Source: Collimonas sp. OK607
Lineage (GTDB): Bacteria; Pseudomonadota; Gammaproteobacteria; Burkholderiales; Burkholderiaceae_D
DNA: 64,000 bases
NCBI RefSeq assembly: GCF_900111995.1
Contig: NZ_FOKF01000012.1
Location: forward strand, 1-64,000
Direction: 5' to 3'
In this document: piece after piece, positions 37,864 to 46,782 of the stretch
How positions within the stretch are numbered: the first letter of the stretch is position 1
How the letters are laid out: the number at the start of each line of letters is the position of its first letter
Made by a program: the position numbers and the translations under genes
Notes under the pieces: model-generated
Database searches by the model: none
Told to the model about the DNA's origin: nothing
What the model saw: only the letters and a program-made list of their open reading frames with translations

Positions 37864-39435
37864 TCAAATGTTCCAGTCTGCTGCCGTAGGCGCCAGGTGT
37901 TGTAACGTGACAGACGATCCCTGTAGCGCTGTGCGACGGTGGTAAAAGCCAAGTGCGCGCAAACCGCCTAGTTCCTCGCCGCCACCGGCGCGACCTGGTC
38001 CGCCGTGGATCGATGCGGGCATCACATTGCCGTGACCGGTCTGGGTTTTTCCGACATCGGGACTCACCATGTGAACGCGACCATGTGTGCCAGCCAGTTC
38101 ACGTCCCACCTGGGCCATCCATGCGCTATCCGCACTGAACACGGAGGCGACCAGCGATCCCAGGCCGCGATGGGCCAGCGACAGCGCATGCTCGGTATCG
38201 CGGTAGCTCAGCAAGGTCGACACAGGTCCGAATACTTCATGGTCATGTACCAGCGCGGCATGATCCGCATCGCGCACACCTAGCAAAGTGGGTGTAGCAC
38301 ATGCGGCGATCGCGGGGTCGGCATCGATCAGCGCTTGCGTACTGCCGTCGTATAGAACGGTGGCTTCGCTTGCCAGCCTGGCGATGCCCGCCTGCACGCT
38401 ATCAAACTGCTCGCGGCTGACCAGCGATCCCATGCGCACGTCGGCATTACGCGGATTGCCCACGCTGACGGCTGCCAGCTTGGCGGCAACCGCTTCGGCC
38501 ACCGCATCAAAATAGTTGGCAGGAACCAGCGCGCGGCGAATGGCGGTGCAGCGCTGGCCGCTCTTGGTAGTCATTTCGCGCACCAGTTCATTGACGTACA
38601 AATCAAATGCGGCGGTGCCAGGCGCGGAATCGACGCCGAGCATGGACGAATTCAGGCTGTCTGCCTCGATGTTGGCGCGGACTGAATGGCGGGCGATCGC
38701 CGGATGCGAGCGGATGATGGCGGCGGTATCAGCCGAACCGGTAAATGACACGACATCAAATGGCTGCAATGCGTCGAGCAGGCCGGCCGAACTGCCGCAC
38801 ACGATCGATAGCGCGCCGGCCGGCAGAATGCCGGATGCGATCACGTCGGCCACCATGCGATGCGTCAACCATGCGGTTGCCGTGGCCGGCTTGATGATGA
38901 CCGGCACGCCCGAAAGGAGGGCAGGGGCAGCTTTCTCCCACAGGCCCCAGGCTGGAAAATTGAAGGCATTGATAAACAGCGCAACGCCACGTATCGGGGA
39001 CAGGATGTGTTGCGACTGGAACAGCAGGTCTTTCGACAGGACCGCTGCGCTACCGTCGAGCAGCGTCTTCGCATCACCCAATGCGGCACCGATCTTTGCG
39101 TAATAGCCAAGTGTAAACGTGGCACCTTCGATATCAACGGCCGAATCAGCTTTGGTCGTGCCCGAGTTAGTCAGCGAAATATCGTAATAGGCGTCACGGT
39201 TGCTTTGCAGCACCTTCGATATGTCGCCCAGCATGGCGGCGCGCTGGCCGTAGGTCATCGCCTGTAATGCGGACGCGCCGCGCGTGCGGGCGAAAGTAAA
39301 GCCGACGTCCAGATTGTCGGCAGGGCCGCCGACGCGGGCAATCGACTCACCGGTGATCGGGTCCAGCAGATTAGTGACACGGCCTGACTCGGGCTGCCAG
39401 TCGTTGGCTAGGAAATTGCGGAGATAATCACTCAT
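37864..39435 (-). CDS. boxD: 3,4-dehydroadipyl-CoA semialdehyde dehydrogenase
   Basis: NADP-dependent aldehyde dehydrogenase, 523 residues, oxidising 3,4-dehydroadipyl-CoA semialdehyde to 3,4-dehydroadipyl-CoA after ring cleavage by BoxC. It has the cofactor region FINAFNFPAWGLWEKAAPALLSG, general base Glu in ANIEADSLNSS, and the nucleophilic Cys in KSGQRCTAIRRALV. The long insertion-rich chain fits BoxD (PaaN-related). It is preceded by a DUF4863 gene with a 51-base gap and precedes bclA by 126 bases, all reading left in the box operon. Confidence 0.9.
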   Translation of the reverse strand: MSDYLRNFLANDWQPESGRVTNLLDPITGESIARVGGPADNLDVGFTFARTRGASALQAMTYGQRAAMLGDISKVLQSNRDAYYDISLTNSGTTKADSAVDIEGATFTLGYYAKIGAALGDAKTLLDGSAAVLSKDLLFQSQHILSPIRGVALFINAFNFPAWGLWEKAAPALLSGVPVIIKPATATAWLTHRMVADVIASGILPAGALSIVCGSSAGLLDALQPFDVVSFTGSADTAAIIRSHPAIARHSVRANIEADSLNSSMLGVDSAPGTAAFDLYVNELVREMTTKSGQRCTAIRRALVPANYFDAVAEAVAAKLAAVSVGNPRNADVRMGSLVSREQFDSVQAGIARLASEATVLYDGSTQALIDADPAIAACATPTLLGVRDADHAALVHDHEVFGPVSTLLSYRDTEHALSLAHRGLGSLVASVFSADSAWMAQVGRELAGTHGRVHMVSPDVGKTQTGHGNVMPASIHGGPGRAGGGEELGGLRALGFYHRRTALQGSSVTLQHLAPTAADWNI

Positions 39436-39486
39436 ATGAAGTCCGTTAAATATGATGAAGTCGGAACCGTGAGGCGGGCATGGGTG

Positions 39487-39960
39487 TTACGGTACGGCCG
39501 AGGTGAATTCGATTGCCCCTTGCGGTAATAGATACAGCACCAGTGCCCGCCCCTCGGTAACTGTCGGTCGATGAGCGCTGCCTGGTTCGTACACACACCA
39601 GCCTGCCGGATTGGCGTCAAAGCGCGCCCCTCCTGTCAACGGCATGATCAAATCGATTTCGCCGTTCGGATGAATATGGTGAGGGCCGGCCACATTTTTC
39701 ATGTCGACAACATCTACGCTGAATCCGTGCGTAGCTTCCGTGGCTTTCAATACGCGGCCATAGCGAATGCCGCCGCCTTCCCGATTGCACATCAAGCCTT
39801 CCTTGATGCCAATTTGGCATGCATTGAAAATAGCTTCAAACATGTCACTGCCCGGCCCATGGTCTGCGTTGAGATGGGCTTCAAGGGAGGAGTCGAGTGG
39901 TACACCGGCAATTTCGCCGGTCAAGCGACTGATGAGGGACTGAAAAGTGTTTGCATCCAA
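39487..39960 (-). CDS. DUF4863 (PnbB-like) protein of the box operon
   Basis: 157-residue protein whose C-terminal half is cupin-like: AGPHHIHPNGEIDLIMPL with histidines and glutamate that could bind a metal, then YEPGSAHRPTVTEGRALVLYLLPQG. The family includes PnbB, a hydroxylaminobenzoate lyase, and genes of this type recur in box clusters. It is the first gene of the leftward operon, next to the operators at 40019-40064. The in-vivo substrate in benzoate metabolism is unknown. A lyase acting on an activated or amino-substituted benzoate derivative is one option. Confidence 0.75.
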   Translation of the reverse strand: MDANTFQSLISRLTGEIAGVPLDSSLEAHLNADHGPGSDMFEAIFNACQIGIKEGLMCNREGGGIRYGRVLKATEATHGFSVDVVDMKNVAGPHHIHPNGEIDLIMPLTGGARFDANPAGWCVYEPGSAHRPTVTEGRALVLYLLPQGAIEFTSAVP

Positions 39961-40018
39961 TTTTAGTTCTCCAAATACGAGCGTTTATCGCTTATAGTTC
40001 CAAAAATAGCAGGGGGTG

Positions 40019-40064
40019 GAATTTATAGTGCATCTTGTTTTTAGTGTAGATGCATTATATTGCT
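40019..40064. promoter_or_regulatory. BoxR-type operators at the boxR / leftward operon promoter
   Basis: Two copies of the motif TGCA-TTATAG-TGCA, 32 bases apart. The first (40019-40032) keeps TTATAGTGCA but has lost the left TGCA. The second (40051-40064) reads TGCATTATATTGCT. They sit between the divergent DUF4863 gene and boxR. BzdR/BoxR regulators are known to bind TGCA-N6-TGCA palindromes, and to release DNA when benzoyl-CoA binds. Confidence 0.7.
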
Positions 40065-40189
40065 CGTGTCAAGTGAGTATGCGAAACTATATTTCATCTG
40101 TCGCTGTATACTGTTGCCTGTGGTTAAATGGGTATATCAGTACACAATCAAGCCACAATCAGCGCATAATTTTTTTGACTACTTTATTT

Positions 40190-41083
40190 ATGGCAAACCA
40201 AACCGAATTACCCAAAGATCCATTTTTGATTGCGCTTGGCGAGCGCATGAAGATGCTACGTTCACGGCGCGGATTGACACGTAAGGCTTTAGCGCGCATG
40301 GCTGATGTGTCTGAGCGTCACCTGGCGAACGTTGAAACGGGCGTGGGGAATGCGTCGATTCAGTTCCTACGTCAATTAATACTGGTGCTCAATTGCACGT
40401 TGGCAGAAATGATCGGCGATGAAACCACGTCCTCGCCGGAGTGGCTAATGATTCGCGAAATACTGCGAGGCCGTTCGGATGCGGAAATGGTGCAGGCACG
40501 CGCTGCGCTATCGAATGTGTTCGAAACACCTACCAGTGCCTCGGCGCGGCGGCAACGTGTGGCGTTGATCGGCTTGCGCGGCGCGGGCAAGTCAACCTTG
40601 GGGCAGATGTTGGCGGATAACTGGATGGTGCCGTTCGTTGAGCTTAATCGTGAGATTGAGACGCTGGCCGGTTGCAGTGTTGCCGAGATTCATGCCCTAT
40701 ATGGCCCGAACGCTTACCGCCGCTACGAATTCCGGGCGCTGGAAGATGTGATCCGACGCTTCCCGAATGCGGTCATCGCAACACCGGGGGGCATCGTTTC
40801 GGATCCGGCCACCTTCAATTTATTACTGTCGCACTGCTATACCGTATGGCTGAAGGCAACGCCTGAAGAACATATGGGCCGGGTATTGGCGCAAGGTGAC
40901 GCACGACCGATGTCCGGCAATCGTGAAGCAATGGATGATTTGAAGCAAATTCTAGAAAGCCGTGCGCCCTTCTATTCCAAGGCCGATGAAATCTTCAGTA
41001 CCAGTGACATCGCGCTGGAAGCCGCCTTCCTGACCCTGGCCGACCGCTTGCGCGGCACGGTCCGAGACAGATCTTTTGCCTGA
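40190..41083 (+). CDS. boxR: benzoyl-CoA-responsive regulator (Xre HTH + shikimate-kinase-like domain)
   Basis: Repressor of the box genes, 297 residues. Residues about 10-75 form an Xre-type HTH (LGERMKMLRSRRGLTRKALARMADVSERHLANVETG). The rest is a shikimate-kinase-like domain with a P-loop GLRGAGKST near residue 131, which in BoxR/BzdR senses benzoyl-CoA rather than phosphorylating shikimate. The start at 40190 fits the family; the frame is open to 40016 but runs through the operators. It is divergent from the leftward box operon and precedes boxC by 324 bases. Confidence 0.92.
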   Translation: MANQTELPKDPFLIALGERMKMLRSRRGLTRKALARMADVSERHLANVETGVGNASIQFLRQLILVLNCTLAEMIGDETTSSPEWLMIREILRGRSDAEMVQARAALSNVFETPTSASARRQRVALIGLRGAGKSTLGQMLADNWMVPFVELNREIETLAGCSVAEIHALYGPNAYRRYEFRALEDVIRRFPNAVIATPGGIVSDPATFNLLLSHCYTVWLKATPEEHMGRVLAQGDARPMSGNREAMDDLKQILESRAPFYSKADEIFSTSDIALEAAFLTLADRLRGTVRDRSFA

Positions 41084-41406
41084 CGCATAGTCGGCTATCG
41101 CTTGCCGCCTGCCGATGTGCTGTGTGGCAAGCCTGATAACTTCGAACTACCCTCGCTGGCAATACCTGCACGAAATGCTTCTTGCCAATGACGATGGCAC
41201 GGGCGGGGCGTTCTCGCGCCTGTCCGTTACGCCGCTGCCATCGGGGCAGAAACGCCTCTTCTTATTGCCCGCTTGATTGCCTTCTGTTTGAAAATTAGCC
41301 ATTCCAGTTGAAAATAAATGCAATTTAGTGCTTTACTAGTACGGTAACATGCAATATAGTGCTCTTATACATTCTCAGATGTACTATCTTGCTACCAAGG
41401 AGCGTC
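41084..41406. promoter_or_regulatory. boxC promoter with three BoxR-type motifs
   Basis: 323 bases. After the boxR stop an inverted repeat GCTTGCC / GGCAAGC (41100-41132) could form a long-loop hairpin. Farther on lie three motif copies: TGCAATTTAGTGCT (41319-41332), TGCAATATAGTGCT (41350-41363) and a weak TGTACTATCTTGCT (41380-41393). They are spaced 31 and 30 bases, so they face the same side of the helix. They overlap the region where the boxC promoter should lie, which fits repression by BoxR. Confidence 0.7.
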
Positions 41407-43065
41407 ATGAATACCTCGCCGCAAATTAATTACGAAACCAATCCTGCATCCTATAAACACTGGACCCTTGCATGTGACGGCCCAATTGCCACTTTGACCA
41501 TGAATGTCAATGAAGACGGTGGGCTGAAAGAAGGTTACAAGCTGAAGCTGAATTCATATGACCTTGGTGTCGATATTGAGCTAAATGATGCCGTCCAGCG
41601 TATCCGGTTCGAACATCCGGAAGTGCGCACGGTAGTACTAACCAGCAGTCGTGATCGCATTTTTTGTTCCGGCGCGAATATTTTCATGCTCGGAAAATCG
41701 ACGCATGCCTGGAAAGTGAACTTCTGTAAGTTTACCAATGAAACCCGTAACGGCCTGGAAGATTCCAGTCGCTACTCCGGCTTGAAATTCATCGCGGCAG
41801 TCAATGGGGCTTGCGCTGGCGGTGGTTATGAGTTGGCTGCTGCCTGTGATGAAATCATCCTGGTGGATGATCGCTCTTCTGCCGTGAGCTTGCCGGAAGT
41901 GCCGTTATTGGGCGTTTTGCCTGGCACTGGCGGACTGACGCGTCTGACTGATAAACGCAAAGTGCGGCATGACCACGCAGACATTTTCTGCACCACATCA
42001 GAAGGTGTGCGCGGTCAGAAGGCCAAAGACTGGAAATTGGTCGATGAAGTGGCAAAGCCCCAGCAATTTCAACAGGTTGTGCATGAACGCGCGTTGGCGC
42101 TGGCAGCAAAAAGCGACCGGCCAGTTGATGGTAAAGGCGTCAAGCTAACACCGCTCAACCGCAAGCAAACGGACACGAGCATTGACTACGAGTTTGTCAG
42201 CATCGCGATCGATCGTTCTGCGCGCAACGCCGTGTTGACCGTCAAGGCTCCAAGCGTTTCGCAGCCAACTGATATTGCCGGCATCGAAGCCGCAGGTGTG
42301 CAGTGGTGGCCTTTGCAGATGGCGCGGGAACTTGACGATGCCATTCTGCACATGCGCACCAATGAGCTTGAGATCGGCACCTGGATCTTGAAGGCACATG
42401 GCAATCCTCAAGCCGTGCTGGATGTCGATGCCACACTGCTGGCACACCAGTCGCACTGGCTGGTGCGCGAGACGATCGGTTTCATGCGCCGCACGTTTGC
42501 GCGGCTCGACGTATCGTCGCGCTCGCTGTTTGCACTGATCGAAGAGGGTTCTTGTTTTGTCGGCTCGCTACTGGAAATAGCGTTGGCGGCAGACCGCAGC
42601 TACATGCTGGCGCTACCCGATGCTCCGGAGCGGGCACCGCGGATCGCGGTATCCGAACTCAATTTCGGCATCTTGCCGATGGTTACCGCGCAATCGCGTA
42701 TCGCGCGCCGTTTCTATGAAGACGAGACTGAAATTGCCGCAGTACACAACACGGTGGGGCAATTACTCGATGCTGGCCAGGCCCTTGCGCTGGGGATGAT
42801 CACTGCGGATCCGGATGAACTGGACTGGGCCGATGAAACACGTATGGCCCTCGAGGAGCGTGCCAGCATGTCGCCAGATGCGTTGACGGGCCTGGAAGCC
42901 AATTTGCGCTTCAATGGCAAAGAGACGATGGAAACGCGTATTTTCGGCCGCCTGACTGCGTGGCAGAACTGGATTTTCGTTCGCCCCAACGCAGTAGGTG
43001 AACTCGGTGCGCTGAAGGTTTACGGCAGCGGCAACAAGGCGCAATTCGATATGAACCGCGTTTAA
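41407..43065 (+). CDS. boxC: benzoyl-CoA-dihydrodiol lyase (2,3-epoxybenzoyl-CoA dihydrolase)
   Basis: Ring-cleaving crotonase-superfamily enzyme, 552 residues, converting 2,3-epoxybenzoyl-CoA to 3,4-dehydroadipyl-CoA semialdehyde and formate. It carries two crotonase-like halves: one with SGANIFMLG, AAVNGACAGGGYELAAACDEIILVDD (first half), and a second with ALIEEGSCFVGSLLEIALAADR. Length and the conserved LPEVPLLGVLPGTGGLTRL segment fit BoxC. It heads the right box operon, directly after the operators. The start at 41407 follows AAGGAG. Confidence 0.93.
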   Translation: MNTSPQINYETNPASYKHWTLACDGPIATLTMNVNEDGGLKEGYKLKLNSYDLGVDIELNDAVQRIRFEHPEVRTVVLTSSRDRIFCSGANIFMLGKSTHAWKVNFCKFTNETRNGLEDSSRYSGLKFIAAVNGACAGGGYELAAACDEIILVDDRSSAVSLPEVPLLGVLPGTGGLTRLTDKRKVRHDHADIFCTTSEGVRGQKAKDWKLVDEVAKPQQFQQVVHERALALAAKSDRPVDGKGVKLTPLNRKQTDTSIDYEFVSIAIDRSARNAVLTVKAPSVSQPTDIAGIEAAGVQWWPLQMARELDDAILHMRTNELEIGTWILKAHGNPQAVLDVDATLLAHQSHWLVRETIGFMRRTFARLDVSSRSLFALIEEGSCFVGSLLEIALAADRSYMLALPDAPERAPRIAVSELNFGILPMVTAQSRIARRFYEDETEIAAVHNTVGQLLDAGQALALGMITADPDELDWADETRMALEERASMSPDALTGLEANLRFNGKETMETRIFGRLTAWQNWIFVRPNAVGELGALKVYGSGNKAQFDMNRV

Positions 43066-43143
43066 AGATTGATTGGCAAGTTTGATCAACGAGTTTCATC
43101 AACGATACCCACTCTTGCATTAACCCTGTTAAAGGAATTTACC

Positions 43144-44571
43144 GTGAGCACAATTGATTATAGTGAAAAGATTCCAAACAACGTCAATCTGTCGGAAGAC
43201 AAGACGCTGCAGCGCGCGCTGGAACACTGGCAGCCGAATTACCTGAACTGGTGGCGCGACATGGGCCCGGACGGCTCAAGCAACCACGACGTTTATCTGC
43301 GTACCGCGATTAATGTTACTCCCGAAGGCTGGGCCAATTTTGGTCACGTGAAAATGCCGGACTATCGTTGGGGTATCTTCCTGGCGCAGGCCGAAGAGGG
43401 CCGCAAGGTCAATTTCGGCGAGAGCAAGGGACAGGACGCGTGGCAGGAAGTGCCGGGCGAACATCGCGCCAACCTGCGCCGCATGATCGTCACCCAAGGC
43501 GATACCGAACCGGCATCAGTAGAACAGCAGCGTCACCTGGGCCTGACGGCACCGTCGAACTACGATTTGCGCAATCTGTTTCAGATCAACGTAGAGGAAG
43601 GCCGGCATCTGTGGGCAATGGTTTATCTGCTGCACAAGCATTTCGGCCGTGACGGCCGCGAAGAAGCCGAAGCACTATTGCAACGCAATTCGGGTGACGC
43701 AGACAAGCCGCGCATTCTCGAAGCGTTCAATGAAGAGACGCCGGACTGGCTCGCGTTTTATATGTTTACGTACTTTACCGACCGCGATGGCAAATTCCAG
43801 TTGAATGCGTTGGCTGAATCCGGTTTTGATCCGCTGTCACGCACTTGTCGTTTCATGCTAACCGAAGAAGCCCATCACATGTTCGTCGGTGAATCGGGCA
43901 TTTCGCGGATCATCAATCGTACTTGCCAAATAATGAAAGAGTTTGGCATCGAGGATCCGGAGCAGGTGCGTGCGAAAGGCGTCATTGATCTGCCTACCAT
44001 CCAGCGATACCTGAATTTTCACTTCAGCGTCACCATCGATCTTTTCGGTGCGGATCAATCGTCCAATGCTGCCGCGTTCTACAGTGCCGGCTTGAAGGGC
44101 CGTTACGAAGAAATGAAGCGCGATGATGATCATTCACTGAAGAACAGCCAGTACCGCATCCTTGAAGTAGCGAACGGCAAGTTGGTCGAACGCGAGGTGC
44201 CGATGTTGAACTCACTCAACGAATTGCTGCGCGACGACTATATCCGCGACTCGGTGGCCGGTGTGGGACGCTGGAATCGTGTAATTGAAAAAGCAGGACT
44301 CAGTTTCCGTCTTGTCACGCCACACAAGGCGTTCAATCGGCATATCGGTCCGATGGCTGCATTTAAGATCTCGCCGGATGGCATGCTGATTTCGGAAACC
44401 GAATGGGCAGCAAATGTGCGCAACTGGTTGCCAAGTGAAGAAGACCGTGCATACGTTGCGTCGCTGATGGGGCGCGTTATCGAGCCCGGAAAAATGGCCA
44501 ACTGGATTGCGCCGCCGCCAGTCGGCATCAATCGCCAGCCGATCGACTACGAGTACGTTCGGTTTAACTAA
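43144..44571 (+). CDS. boxB: benzoyl-CoA 2,3-epoxidase, oxygenase subunit
   Basis: Di-iron epoxidase, 475 residues, using O2 to form 2,3-epoxybenzoyl-CoA. Iron-ligand helices: [16 protein letters not shown] (Glu, His) and [14 protein letters not shown] (Glu, His). The start codon is GTG at 43144 with AAAGGAA upstream; the frame reads through further left without family likeness. It lies 78 bases after boxC. Confidence 0.93.
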   Translation: MSTIDYSEKIPNNVNLSEDKTLQRALEHWQPNYLNWWRDMGPDGSSNHDVYLRTAINVTPEGWANFGHVKMPDYRWGIFLAQAEEGRKVNFGESKGQDAWQEVPGEHRANLRRMIVTQGDTEPASVEQQRHLGLTAPSNYDLRNLFQINVEEGRHLWAMVYLLHKHFGRDGREEAEALLQRNSGDADKPRILEAFNEETPDWLAFYMFTYFTDRDGKFQLNALAESGFDPLSRTCRFMLTEEAHHMFVGESGISRIINRTCQIMKEFGIEDPEQVRAKGVIDLPTIQRYLNFHFSVTIDLFGADQSSNAAAFYSAGLKGRYEEMKRDDDHSLKNSQYRILEVANGKLVEREVPMLNSLNELLRDDYIRDSVAGVGRWNRVIEKAGLSFRLVTPHKAFNRHIGPMAAFKISPDGMLISETEWAANVRNWLPSEEDRAYVASLMGRVIEPGKMANWIAPPPVGINRQPIDYEYVRFN

Positions 44572-44580
44572 GCAGCAAAT

Positions 44581-44612
44581 GAAATGGGTCGGTCAGAAAA
44601 CCATCCCATTTC
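44581..44612 (+). other. hairpin between boxB and boxA
   Basis: Perfect 8-base inverted repeat GAAATGGG / CCCATTTC with a 16-base loop, followed by TTTATTTA, in the 73-base gap after boxB. It may act as a partial terminator that lowers boxA relative to boxB, or as an mRNA stabiliser. Confidence 0.5.
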
Positions 44613-44644
44613 TTTATTTACCGCTTTTTTTGAAGAGATCCGCC

Positions 44645-45886
44645 ATGAATGCTCCCGAACCGATCGTATTTATCCGGCAACATCTGATTGATCCAGAGGT
44701 GTGTATTCGTTGCAATACCTGCGAAGAAACCTGTCCAGTCGATGCGATTACCCACGACAGCCGCAATTATGTGGTGGATGTCGATATCTGCAACGGCTGC
44801 ATGGCCTGTATTTCGCCTTGTCCGACAGGGTCGATCGATCACTGGAGAACAGTGCCGAAAAATACCGCCTATTCGCTCGAAGAACAATTCGGGTGGGATG
44901 AGTTGCCTGTCCAACAGGAGATGCCGGACGATGCGGAGATAACTATCGCACAGCAGGAGGTGGTCGAAGGAATGGTGGGCATGCAGATAAATGCGGCGAT
45001 GTCCTCATCCTCAGCAATCGCGCCATGGTCGGCCGCGCACCCATATGTCAATCTGTACTTGCTGAAAAATCCGGTAATGGCGACTGTGGCGGGTAATTAC
45101 CGGCTTACCGCGCCGGATACGCAAAGCGACATTCATCATATCGTGCTTGATCTCGGCACCCAGTTTTTTCCGATTCTCGAAGGACAGTCGATCGGCGTCA
45201 TTCCGCCCGGTACCGATGCCAGCGGCAAGCCGCATTATCTGCGCATGTACTCCGTCGCCAGCCCGCGTGACGGCGAGCGCGACGGTTACAACAATTTGTC
45301 GCTCACCGTGAAGCGTGTAGTAGAAGACCATGAGGGTCGGCCGGTGCGCGGCGTCGGTTCCAACTATCTATGCGATCTGCAAAAAGGCGACAGCGTGCAG
45401 GTAACCGGCCCGTTTGGCGCCAACTATCTGATGCCCAACCATCCTGCGGCCAATTTGCTGATGATCTGTACCGGCACCGGATCCGCGCCGATGCGTGCGA
45501 TGACCGAACACCGCCGACGCCTGGCGGCCAAAGGGCGGTCTGGGGATGGCAAGCTGATGCTGTTTTTCGGCGCGCGCAAACCGGAAGAATTACCCTATTT
45601 CGGCCCGCTCCTAAGGCTGCCGCCGGCATTTATCGACATGCATCTGGCGTTCTCCCGCGTCGAGAACCAGCCGCGCGCCTACGTCCAGGACAAGATTCGA
45701 GAGGCTGGCAAGGCGGTCACGGCACTCCTGAAAGGCGACACCTTTATATATATCTGTGGCCTTAAGGGAATGGAAGCCGGTGTGATGGAGGCAATGCGCG
45801 ACATCTGCGTTGCTGCGGGTATGGATTGGCCGTCGCTGCACGCAAGCATGGTCAAGGAAGGCCGGTTCCACGTCGAGACCTATTGA
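44645..45886 (+). CDS. boxA: benzoyl-CoA 2,3-epoxidase, reductase subunit
   Basis: Electron-transfer partner of BoxB, 413 residues. Two [4Fe-4S] motifs open it: Cys20/23/26/30 and Cys49/52/55/59. A ferredoxin-NADP reductase part follows: the FAD-binding [25 protein letters not shown] (NADP) and the terminal FHVETY. The start at 44645 is chosen because the ferredoxin domain begins there; the frame extends left into boxB. Confidence 0.92.
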   Translation: MNAPEPIVFIRQHLIDPEVCIRCNTCEETCPVDAITHDSRNYVVDVDICNGCMACISPCPTGSIDHWRTVPKNTAYSLEEQFGWDELPVQQEMPDDAEITIAQQEVVEGMVGMQINAAMSSSSAIAPWSAAHPYVNLYLLKNPVMATVAGNYRLTAPDTQSDIHHIVLDLGTQFFPILEGQSIGVIPPGTDASGKPHYLRMYSVASPRDGERDGYNNLSLTVKRVVEDHEGRPVRGVGSNYLCDLQKGDSVQVTGPFGANYLMPNHPAANLLMICTGTGSAPMRAMTEHRRRLAAKGRSGDGKLMLFFGARKPEELPYFGPLLRLPPAFIDMHLAFSRVENQPRAYVQDKIREAGKAVTALLKGDTFIYICGLKGMEAGVMEAMRDICVAAGMDWPSLHASMVKEGRFHVETY

Positions 45887-45975
45887 GTCTGCCGATTGGG
45901 GCTGATTTGGTGGCAAAACTCCGCTATTGACTGCCATTGCCGTAATTTTGATGTGTCGTTTTTTACAGGAATCAA

Positions 45976-46782
45976 ATGTCCAATACCAATACCCATTTCA
46001 AGACGCTCAAACTGGCCATCGACGAACGTGGTGTTGCACGCGTGACGCTGGCGCGGCAGGAAACACTGAATGCGTTCGACGAAACAATGATCGCCGAGTT
46101 GACCGAGGTATTCGGTGCGCTGGACAATGCGCAGGAAACGCGCATTGTCGTGCTGGCTGCCGAAGGCCGGGCTTTCAGCGCCGGGGCCGATCTGCGCTGG
46201 ATGGAACGCGCCAGTCATAATTCGCAGGAAGACAATCTGGCAGATGCGCGCCGCTTCGCACACATGATGCAAATCATTCAGTCGTGCAGCAAACCTGTCA
46301 TCGCGCGGGTTCAGGGTGCCGCGTATGGCGGCGGTGTTGGCCTGTGCTGTGCTTGCGACATCGTCGTTGCCGTACCGCAGGCACGTTTTGCTGTCAGTGA
46401 AGCCAAATTTGGTATTTTGCCTGCCGTGATCGGTCCGTATTTGAACAATGCTGTCGGCAAGCGCCATGCGTTGCGCATGGCATTGACGGCGGAACTGATC
46501 GACGCTGTGCGTGCGGCCCACATCGGCCTGGTGCACGAAGTAGTGGAAGCCGATCAGCTAGATATCGCCATTGAAAAGCTGATTGTGCAATTGCTGGCCA
46601 ACGGCCCCGCTGCGCTGGGAGAAATCAAACATCTGTTCAGTCGACTCGCGATCGGCGCGATCGACGAAGATGTACGCGAGTTAACTGCACAAACGATTGC
46701 ACGGGTGCGTTCGACACCGGAGGCGCGCGAAGGATTTTCCGCCTTTCTGGCCAAGCGTCCTGCAATATGGGTGAAACAATGA
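45976..46782 (+). CDS. enoyl-CoA hydratase, crotonase family
   Basis: 268-residue crotonase likely hydrating the 2,3-dehydroadipyl-CoA intermediate in the lower box pathway. RAFSAGADLRWMERA and GAAYGGGVGLCCACDIVVAV contain the oxyanion-hole glycines. SEAKFGILPAVIGPYL carries the catalytic Glu region. It resembles LiuC/methylglutaconyl-CoA hydratase in the segment GADLRWM. Its stop overlaps the next start (ATGA). Exact substrate is inferred from the operon. Confidence 0.8.
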   Translation: MSNTNTHFKTLKLAIDERGVARVTLARQETLNAFDETMIAELTEVFGALDNAQETRIVVLAAEGRAFSAGADLRWMERASHNSQEDNLADARRFAHMMQIIQSCSKPVIARVQGAAYGGGVGLCCACDIVVAVPQARFAVSEAKFGILPAVIGPYLNNAVGKRHALRMALTAELIDAVRAAHIGLVHEVVEADQLDIAIEKLIVQLLANGPAALGEIKHLFSRLAIGAIDEDVRELTAQTIARVRSTPEAREGFSAFLAKRPAIWVKQ

